Assembly (NCBI GenBank): GCA_958450365.1
Contig: CAUEEP010000937.1
Location: 930,501 to 994,500, forward strand
DNA: 64,000 nt
Direction of reading: 5' to 3'
From: Mesorhabditis belari
Taxonomy: Eukaryota; Nematoda; Chromadorea; Rhabditida; Rhabditidae
Shown here: one piece after another, positions 44,467 through 60,400 of the stretch
Layout: each line of letters opens with the position of its first letter
Numbering within the stretch: position 1 is the first letter of the stretch
Notes under the pieces: generated by a model
Databases searched by the model: none
What the model saw: the letters and a program-made list of their open reading frames with translations, nothing else
Told to the model about the DNA's origin: nothing
Translations under genes and position numbers: made by a program

Positions 44467-47058
44467 ACCAACCAACCAACCAACCAACCAGCTAGCCAGC
44501 CAGCCGGCCGGCATACTGTAACATAATCTTGTATTTTAACATAGTAATCTACAACAAGGCTCTGTTACAGTATCTTCTTTAAGTCCTAACAAACCTGATA
44601 GAACACTGCCAAATATGAAATAACACCAGCAGCAACAAAGAGCTCAAAAGCAGCTGGGCGAACTCTTTCAGCGACAATTGAATCGCTTATGCCTGCCCAG
44701 ATTGAAATCTCCGACAGAAGAACACCTTGTTGAGTCACCTGAACAATGGAAAACATCTTCTTGCCTAACGTCTCCTACAATAGTCCAGTGGATAGTCTTC
44801 TCGGCTACCGACTACCGACAATATCTTAGCTTAGCTTAGTATTCATTTTCAGTATAGTTACAGTAATCATTACAGGCCCTAGGTAAGACTCCATTACTCA
44901 CTTTCGCATAGGCTCCAGCTGCAGCTGCGATATTCGAAGCAACCGCTTTTGTATTCTCTTGATCAGCCGCAGATCGTCCTCCATTTGTTAACTAAAATCT
45001 ACTGTAAAAAGTCATTAAAGTCAGTCTACTTGTGACATAAAGAAGTCGATCCGTTCCGAGTTCACCGCTTGTTTGCTAAGCATTGTGTAGTCAGCTTCTA
45101 CTCGACTAGAATTGAACTTTAAAAGAGTTTTCCTAAAACTATGAACTTGTCAGAAGCAACTCCTCCCTTTAAATTAAGCAAATAGCCAAGAACGGCTTCA
45201 GCCAATGATCGAATCGCATTGTTGAGTTGTTCTTTGTCGATTTGTTCTGGAGTATCCAATAATGAGTGACGAATGTGTTCTTCATGCGATGGATAACGAG
45301 AAACAGTCACAGCCGCTAGTCGTTTGATGTTGAATCTAAAATCGGATCACTTTTAGATACAAATCCAGACATCTACCCTCGTCTAAATTCACTTACCGTT
45401 CGTGTTCCCATGAAAGAAGTTGATTGACGCTGATCTTCTTCGCTACAATCTGAAATGAAAAGATCAAAGCTATCAAAGATATTTTACGAATCTCTACCTC
45501 AATATTTTGAGTCGCTCTTAATCGTTGAAGGAATCGTTCAGCAGCTGAGCCTTCATTTGGTATTTTGGCGACATGATAATAGAGTGATCCTTTTCCTCCA
45601 ATTCCCTCAACACAAATCGCTAGCTCGAGTTTGCTTTCTGAAAAGGTGAGGTAAAAGCTTGATAGTCTGTTCGTTAAATCTATTTGGCCTTATCTATTGA
45701 ACTAGTCTTACGGTACCCTGTCTTACTCATTTTCTCTACCTGGATTCTTATCCTGCCATTGTTCAGCAAATTGACGAGCTCCTTGAAAGTTCAATTTGCC
45801 AGCCGCTGACCAAAGAAAGTCAAGATTATAGGGAGGTCGTGTGCTGGGTTTATCATAGAATTTCTTCAAAATTGCCAATAATTCAAGTAGCGCCACAACT
45901 CCGCTACCATTCGAGTCACTTCCAGGGCTCAATCCCTAAAATGAAAAGATACAGTAAGATTTTTATCAAACCGGAAACGCGGAATGTGTATCATAGTGAG
46001 CAACGAAAGCAATAGTTGGAGCTGTTCGATCACCGGAGCTCAAGCGGGCCTAAATTTTTAAGATTTGAAAATGGAAAAGGGCAGCTCAACGAACCACAAC
46101 ATTGTTCGGCTGATAGTTGAGAGCAGTAGCTGATGGGCTGGACGTGGTTGAAAGCAGTGTTGTTGGCGAGGCTAACGATGAGATAACTGATGCAGTTGAC
46201 TAAATAACAGACGTACAACCGAATATACAGTACAGTACTCCATGTACCTCGTATCTACAGTAACCCAGTACTACTAGAGCTACAGTACCCATCTACCTCA
46301 GCTCTACAGTAACCCAGTACTACTAGAGCTACAGTACCCATGTATCATCGAAACGCTAACATAGTAAGTTTTAACTTGAAATATCTTCTGAACGTATTTG
46401 AATCTTCACAAACTCTTACCGATGCTGATGTTGAAGCTGCATCTTCCAGTAGTGCGGCCGTTTCAGCATTTGATTGGACGACAAAAACCGGGAGATCAGT
46501 TCGAACTGCCAGCAGAGCTCTTTCCAAATCAGCAAAGGACTAAAGTAAGTTTATGAAACATTATAAAACTATAAAAGTTACGGTAGAAGTTACAGAAAGT
46601 CCTACAGAAGTTACAGTACCTTTCTTTGCTCTGAATTTAGCGTCTTTATATCGAAGGGGATAACGATAAGTAGAGCACCGGCCGATGAAGACAAAATCCC
46701 ATCAAGATCTCGGCCAACTAACGTCAACCAGTCGACAACGATGCATCTGAGGTAATTGCTTTCATTTTTAGATTTCAAGCGGTTCACTCACTTTCTGAGG
46801 GTATTTCCATCAAGTGTCACAGCATCGAATGACATTCGAGCGTTACGACTTCCCGCGAAAGTTCCACCCATTTCGAGTTGTTGAAGGCGGTAAGCCTAAT
46901 CGGAAAATGTTAAAGAAAGACTAAGGGCAGCTAACCTTGAACTCGACTTGAACAGCATCTGTGACTTGAGCACTTCCGGTGACACAAAATGAGAGCACGC
47001 TGACAAAAGAGATGAGGAGGTACGGGTTACGAAACGCCTCCAGCAGCTCGTCCTGCAT
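44202..47058 (-). CDS. nra-2: nicalin (BOS complex / nicastrin-related)
   Basis: Fourteen exons (47058-46936, 46895-46792, 46746-46620, 46539-46420, 46199-46095, 46049-45972, 45935-45740, 45637-45498, 45449-45397, 45335-45147, 45105-45030, 44991-44902, 44738-44595, 44264-44202) close to 535 residues; human nicalin is 563. An N-terminal hydrophobic segment (YLLISFVSVLSFCVTG) is followed by FKAYRLQQLEMGG and SRNARMSFDA. The aminopeptidase-like core has FVAHYDTHSAFPGLSPGSDS, GVVALLELLAILKKFYD and AAGKLNFQGARQF. A C-terminal helix ends it (AAFELFVAAGVISYLAVFYQ). Nicalin is an ER membrane protein of the BOS/multipass translocon complex. C. elegans NRA-2 controls receptor assembly. CATTTCCAG lies 8 bases before the ATG. 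Confidence 0.94.
44404..44510. repeat. (CCAG)n/(CCAA)n tetranucleotide array
   Basis: About fifteen CAGC units then six CAAC units, in the last-but-one nicalin intron. Confidence 0.92.
46240..46342. repeat. duplicated 45-bp CTACAGTA block
   Basis: Two near-identical copies of ATCTACAGTAACCCAGTACTACTAGAGCTACAG in a nicalin intron. Confidence 0.75.
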
Positions 47059-47177
47059 GGCTTAACCTGGAAATGATCATGGATTTTAAACAATATCATC
47101 CTGTTGTTCGTGATCCAGTAACTTGAACTAACAAAACGTAATCTTATCAAAGCTTATCAAACTACCAAAGTCTATGA

Positions 47178-47775
47178 TCTGGGCCCGGTTCTACCAATTT
47201 TGCAAATTTGGGGCTATACGGTTTGGGGCAGTGGGTGGAGCTTCCAAAATGCCTCTACCAAGTTGCCAAAAAATCGTTCCTAGGGTTTTCGGGTACGCTG
47301 ATTCGATTGGTGATATTTTCAGAACCTATTTTTCTAGCAACGCCGGAAACTCGAAATCCAGTCATGGATTTGCAAATGTGGCGAATCGATGAAAGTTCGC
47401 TCAAAGGGAAAAGATCTATTTCGCTGGGTATGTGACACTTGCGCACGGCGAAAGGTCCCCAAGCATTCAAGAGGAATTCGAGTCGATAACTTTTTGCAAC
47501 AAAGCAAGCTCCTGTTCGTAGGACAATAGGACATATGTAGCGCTGCCAAAATTTGCTCCTCCGATTTTCCTTTCGCTCCCCCGATAATCCTTCCGCTCCC
47601 TCGATAATCGGATCGCTCCCCCGATATTGGAAAAGAACCATAAAAATCTAATATATCACAATATCACAATCGCAGAATTTTGCAATTTTGCAAGCTACCT
47701 GAAAGGCTCTTGCAAAAACACTACTAAATTTGCAAAATTTTACACTTTTGCAAAACTTCGGTGGAACTGGGCCCT
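47178..47775. mobile_element. fold-back between nicalin and actin
   Basis: GGGCCCGGTTCTACC on the left mirrors GGTGGAACTGGGCCC on the right, with TTTTGCAAA words inside both arms. The interior has a roughly 19-bp repeat (CGCTCCCCCGATAATC) near 47,570-47,630. It occupies the shared promoter region of the two divergent genes. Confidence 0.65.
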
Positions 47776-48333
47776 GGTTTACGGTAGGTAGTTGGATCTA
47801 TGGTTCAAAACAAAATCAAAACCATAAGGAAGACAATAAACACAAGTTGAAATACAGAAAATAAAGAATATAGACAATATAAAGACAGAAAAGGGGCTAC
47901 TACCGTACTCTTTATTTTAACAATGAAATGGAGATATTCAGTTAAGTTTTGTCTTTTTTTGCTTGGAAAGAGAAAACTTTTCATTTCTTTCATTCGCGGG
48001 CGCAACGGTTTAGTGAGTGATTTTCGTTTTTCCCGATTTGCACAAATTAGGCGTGCTACGTTGATTTTTCCCAATTTTGCTCGTAGATTCTTATCATAGG
48101 CAAATTTTGGCTCGAGTCGACAGACTTTTTTGGGTTTTTATAATGGATTTGATTCGAGTTGACCGAAAAATAGGCGACGAGTCACGGAAAATTGGAGGGG
48201 CTGATTCGACTCGACTGAAAAAAAATTGAGTCGTCCATGTCGATCATGAAACGCTGCAGAGTTAAACATTATTACCTTGCATTTTTCGTTTGATATCATT
48301 TTTGTTTCTTAGCATTACGATTCTATTTCTTTA
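47776..48333. promoter_or_regulatory. actin upstream region / outron
   Basis: No gene. It holds GAGTCG-rich words (48,110-48,240) and ends at a TTTCTTTAG acceptor (48,334), 33 bases before the actin ATG. This is compatible with trans-splicing. No TATA element could be assigned with confidence. Confidence 0.45.
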
Positions 48334-48367
48334 GATATTACTTCTGACCAACTCGACATTGGACAAA

Positions 48368-52431
<4,064 letters not shown>

Positions 52432-52557
52432 CTTATCTATTTGGTTTCGCTTTGAATGTTTTTATTTTGGTACTCTCTTTTTGCAAATATGGGTCACAAG
52501 TATCTCACTATGTATATCTCCCAGTTATCTTCTTATTTTCTCATAAAATCTACAGTC

Positions 52558-52667
52558 AATAAATATTTTTTCAAATGAAAGATTTGGAGCACTTATGTTT
52601 TAGCATTTGAGGAATATTCTAACATTAACAAAGTCCAAAGAGTCATATTTGATGAATATATTTTCAG
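52558..52667 (+). promoter_or_regulatory. RBBP4 poly(A) signal and mL64 trans-splice site
   Basis: AATAAA at 52,558-52,563 is followed 104 bp later by ATATTTTCAG, one base before the mL64 ATG. A gap of roughly 100 bp between poly(A) signal and acceptor is the usual nematode operon spacing. Confidence 0.6.
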
Positions 52668-52668
52668 A

Positions 52669-54190
52669 ATGCTCAGAGTTCGTTTGTCGAAGTTGTTATG
52701 GTCTTCTGGTTGTAAGTACGCATCGACCTCGGAAACACGGGTATCTTTTTTGCGCACACACCCGAGTAAATTCTATTTGTTGTCAAATTAAACATTAATG
52801 TCTTTAAACTTTAGATCGAAGCAATTCCCGAGGAAACATATGATGCGTATCGACAGGAAGCGTCATTGAATGTTTCTCAGTAAGTTTAGCCAATTTGTCT
52901 TTGCCTACAAATCTTGTTTTAGCATGAAGCCTCGCCATCGAATTATTGCTGCCGGGGGAATCCCTCCAGTCGAATTTGAATGGGAAAAAACGAGAAGTGC
53001 AGCTAGAGAAAGGTTTTAACCTTCTTTGATTTTATGATCAATTAATAGGCTGATGCATAAGTCTTTTCGTTTTTTTCGTACTTCTGTTAAAAAGTAACAA
53101 ATTCACCAACTAATCTATAGTTTGCTCTATAAAAAAAGTGTTTTTTTGTTCAATTTCCATCTTTTTAAATCAATTTCGGTTCACTTTCAAGCAAATTCGA
53201 GAGTGAAAAACGCCTTTTTCGTAAAAATCTATAAAAACTCTACGGAAAAATTGGCTGAATGAATTTCTCTGAAATTTTGGCGAAATATCAAACTTTTTTT
53301 TCTCTATCTTTTATCTATTGACACGAAGATAGGTTTTCTTTAGCTAAGGTGTCTAAACCGCATGATCGAGTTAGCCCTTTTTGACTACCCGACTTCATAC
53401 TCTCAAGAAAATCCAGGCATAAAATATTTTTAAACCCGTTTTAATGTTATTTTGCAGAAAAATAATTGGTTTTTCTAATGAAATCAATCGTAGTTTAATT
53501 GGTGCATTTGTTGGCTTGAAACGGCAGACGAAAAGGAACAAAAAGACTTATGCATCAACCTAATAGCTTACACCTTTTTACAGATTTGGAACTTATGGTC
53601 TCGAGAGTGGTGTTGATGTCCGACAATGTTGGCCGACTATTGAGGTGAGAAAATTGCAAGTACTTTTGATCATTTTCTTATTTAGGAAATCGAGGAAGAG
53701 AAAGCAATAGGGTTTTACCGTCATTATTTGGAGGTGCTCAAAGAAGTCAAAGCGTTGGAGGCTGCTAAGAAAAAGAAGGATAAAGATAGGTATGTAAAAT
53801 GAAGCAAGCGTAACAGAAAGTAAAAGTTTAGAATAGCCGAGTTGGAAGCTAATGAGAAACGTTACCCCGGATTACTCGCCAAGTATCAAGCTGGTCAAGT
53901 AAAGAAGGAGAAAGAAAAAGATGCTCAGGAGGTGGCACTGGAGAAGAAGATCCGCGAAATACAGGTTTTGGATTAAAGTCTTACCACGGAAACTTGCTTT
54001 TTAGGAGTACTTTGGTTATTGGATTGACCCGAAAGATCCACGCTTTGAAGTAATGTTTCAACAAAAACAAGACGAGGAAAAGAAGGTCACAATTTTGTTA
54101 TTATGTCATTCTTCTAACCCATTATTTTAGGCAGCCAGACAAGCGAAACGTCTTGAGAAGGAAAAGAAAACGATAGCGGAAGTTTTGTAA
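52669..54190 (+). CDS. mrpl-59: mitochondrial large-subunit protein mL64 (CRIF1/GADD45GIP1)
   Basis: Eight exons (52669-52740, 52815-52879, 52923-53012, 53584-53644, 53686-53789, 53832-53964, 54005-54085, 54131-54190) close to 221 residues; human CRIF1 is 222. The start is an amphipathic, Arg/Lys/Ser-rich presequence (MLRVRLSKLLWSSGCKYAST). It is followed by the family signature FGTYGLESGVDVRQCWPTIE, long charged coiled-coil stretches, and the C-terminal YFGYWIDPKDPRFEVMFQQK. The protein sits near the exit of the mitoribosomal large subunit. The exon 1-2 junction was chosen because only the CGG/GTATCT donor keeps frame. Intron 3 (571 bp) is almost entirely one transposon. Confidence 0.88.
53045..53563. 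mobile_element. 519-bp mariner-type MITE in mL64 intron 3
   Basis: Ends ATAGGCTGATGCATAAGTC and GACTTATGCATCAACCTAA are inverted partners, each beside TA. No transposase frame remains. Removing it would leave a 52-bp intron, which suggests the insertion is recent relative to the intron. Confidence 0.82.
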
Positions 54191-54466
54191 TTGTCTCTAT
54201 TTTTGTTGTGTTTTTGCTAGCTTAGTGAATAAACATTTTCTGAGTTTTTGTTTGATGTAACTCGTGGAAAAATCCTGAAGAGACAGTACCTGGGCATTTT
54301 AAAATTACGAAAGGAAAGTGTTTTGTTGCGATAATGATTGGTTACGCCGAAACGATATATGATTCATTCGAAAGATTGTGATAGAATAGGAGTTATGTAA
54401 ATACTTCTAGATTTGTGCATTGTCTCAGCGTTCGGTCATTGACAATATAATTTCTTACTTTTAGAG

Positions 54467-57064
<2,598 letters not shown>

Positions 57065-57490
57065 GAGGAATCCGATGAATGGATGAGAAAATGAATTCAG
57101 CTCTTTTGCTTTGTACACTTTTTGAATGGCTTAGGTGCTAGAGAAATCTTTTATGTTGTAAACATGGGGTAACTCTTATCTAGCTTTTTCATGTCTACTC
57201 ATCTACTCATTTTTTCTATTCTTTCATTATCATTTGCCTTTGTTTGAGTACGGTTACCCTCTATTTTCATCCCCGTGTCCTTTTTTTATGTGATATGTCT
57301 CTTATTCATAGTCAACTTTAAAAGTTTTATTATGTGCACACATCTATATATGTACTGTATTTGATATTTGTAGTTGAGATTCGCTTGTGTTTCGCTTGAG
57401 TGGAATTATTTGGAAATTCATCCTTGTGGACAGGGATAGCAATTCTAAAATTCCCTTGTTGTGGTCTATGCACTTATTCAGGATAAAGTT
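57065..57490. other. convergent 3' region between ATE1 and the modular gene
   Basis: AT-rich with long T runs. No exon or RNA gene was recognised. Confidence 0.5.
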
Positions 57491-60400
57491 TTAAATCTTC
57501 TTTTCAGGTAAACTCACCAAATCCTCGAGTTCTCTCTTTTTTCGGCGTGTCGGTGTTGGGGTGCAAATGTTGCAGTTGAAAAGCTGGAACTTTGAGAATT
57601 TTGAAGCACTGATTAGATTCTCGATTTATATTTTTCTAGAAGGAGCCCTTCAGAGAACGGGATTACGGTGGCCCTGTCGCACCATTTAGAAAGCAGATAA
57701 TTTCAAACTCACATCTCGTTTGAATCGATTTCGACACAATGGGAAAGCCAGGCAGTCATGCTAAATTAGTTTTTCATTTGCAGTTTAAAGCTGACGTTTG
57801 AGAATTGAAAGGAGGTGATTGACGGTTAAGATGAACTGACCTCTGATGCGTTGATATCGGGTCCAAATGTTCTCTTCACTCGTTTATGCAATGCTTCAGA
57901 CGAGCCGCATTGTGTGCATTTACCTCGACGCTTTGTCTAGAATTTCGTTGAATTAGTTTGTCTTTACTTTAAAGCTTTTTGTTAATAAGATTTAGAACTT
58001 TTAAAAGCTACGGTTTTTATAGTTTTTTTTTTTTTGAAAGATTGACTTCTCTTTTCGTTCTCGTGTGATAGACTTTCATATAGATGGCGTATTCGACTTC
58101 ACTCAGACAATCGCTCGTTTGATCACAGTGAGAACCGATTTGTGAGTGAGTCTGAAGTGAAGATTATATAGAGTAGAGAGAAAAAAAATCGAACCTGAAA
58201 CCCTGGCTCGTAACCTTTCCGCCGTCGAATGTCTTGAATCGCCTCGGATAGAGTGAATTTGTGATCGTCGCTTTCCTGGAAAGAAGAAATCAAAATTTCG
58301 GAGGGTTTTCGATACCGTAAGTCGGAATTTACCCTATAGGTATACAGGAAATTGAAAGGTATTGTATTTGAGGTACTCTAGAAGTCTTAAACTTTAGAAA
58401 CTCTTGTGTTTACCGGGAAATCCTCTGGCGAGACGTCTCTTCTTTTTCGTTGCGCTAAAGCCATCGTCACCCAAGCGGGACACGGGACACAACCCTGAAT
58501 TTATGTAGTAACGTTTGAAACCGTGAAAGGATTCGCTTAGCTGTCATTCCGTTAGCTGTCATTCCGTTAGCTGTCATTCCCTTAGCTTTCAATCCCTTAG
58601 CTGTCCTTCCCTTAGCTTTCATTCCGTTAGCTGTCATTCCCTTAGCTGTCATTCCGTTAGCTGTCATTCCCTTAGCTGTCATTCCGTTAGCTGTCATTCC
58701 GTTAGCTGTCATTCCCTTAGCTTTCATTCCCTTAGCTGTCATTCCCTTCGTTGTCGTTTCTTCTTTGGAAACGTGCAGCGCAATTTTCGCGCGTCAAAAA
58801 TTGCGTAGAGATAACAGCGATTATGGGTGCAGTAAAATCGAGTGCTTTACGATGAACGATTATCGGAAGCCAGCGATTAGCCAGCGATTGGGGGGCCAGC
58901 GATTATCGGGAGCTTTTGACCAAGCTTTTGACCAGCTTTTGCAGCCTAATTTTAATTTGGTTTTTGTTAATAACTTTTGATGGAATAAATAGTTTCTGAA
59001 AGTTGACATTTTAAGCTATCTAAATCTTGTTAAAACTTTCCGATCTGACAAGTTAAAGATGCTTAAAAATGGGCTGTAAGTTGGCCGCGAAAAACTTTGC
59101 CCTCCCTCCGCCCGATCATCTTTCGACCACCACCGTAAAGCACGAAAAATAGAAAATGAAAACGAATGGTTGGAATTAAGGAATGGCTTAGTCTGAGAAG
59201 AAATAAGAAGCTTCTTGTAGGTAAATCTGGAAAGGCTTTGAACTCACCGCACTCTGATCGGGTGCGAAGAATTGTCGCTTGAATCGCATGTGCTCTTCTC
59301 GGTGAGTGACGAGCTTTCGTTTGTATTCGCGGAATTGTCTAAAAGTTCGGGATGAAGCTACAAAAGCAGATAACATTTTGATGGCTTTAGATCTGTAATC
59401 TAAAGATCTAAAGACACCTTTAGATCTGTAGATCTGTAGTCTGTAGTCTGTAGATCTGTAGATCTGTAGTCTGTAGATCTGTAGATCTGTAGATCTGTAG
59501 TCTGTAGATCTGTAGATCTGTAGATCTGTAGATCTGTAGATCTGTAGTCTGTAGTCTGTAGTCTGTAGATCCACAGCCCACAGATCTAAAGGTTTCTTTG
59601 TTTTCAAAGCTTGTAAACGAGCTCCTTCTCGTGCACACCAATTCTCCACTTTCCTCTTTCTCAATTCTCCAATGATGAGTCTTTCTTGGCGGAAAAAATG
59701 AGAAACTCCTTGCACCAGAGAGAATGCGTTTACAAGCACAAAGCACAAAGCACGTTTACAAAAGCACCAAAGTACACCATTCCACTCACTTATGGTATTG
59801 TTTGACTCGCTCGACGTGTCTCTTTCGCCGCCTTTTCTGTGCCAGCACACAAGCCGGGAATTTGATGCATCCGGCAGAGCCTGAAGAACGAAATGGAGTT
59901 GCTTTAATGAAATGACAATGCTGACAATGCTGACAATGCTTTTTAAGCAAAAAAAAAAGTCTGGCTAAGATTTGTCAAACTAAAATCTAATCTAACTAGA
60001 AAACTGTCTTTTTAGCGATTTTCAAAACCGGATCTAGCTAGAAAATCCGGCTGTAGAATTCTAAGAAATACGTATTTTTTACTTTTTTTTTTGAGTCCTG
60101 GTTTTCGAGAAAAACGGGTTCAAAGTTTCGGCAAAGGCACCTATAAGAGGGCGTCATGCCGGCCCGTTTTTAAAGCAGCGGTGGCCTAGGGGATAAAGTG
60201 CTAGACTTCAAAACGGATAGCGGTGAATTGCTCGCGGGTTCGATTCCGCTTGCCGCCAGATGCTTTGCTTTATGATGAATTTAACCAAATTTTTACTCTG
60301 AAGACATTCATTTCCATACCTTGATTCCCATTAACTGTTTTGCTCAACACTTTCACGAGATCGAGCACACCTTTTCCGTCGTAGGCCTGGAAAGATTCAA

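Noticed and set aside
47255..47641. Minus-strand 128-codon frame between nicalin and actin
   Set aside because: Lies inside a fold-back element, with no splice support and no similarity recognised.
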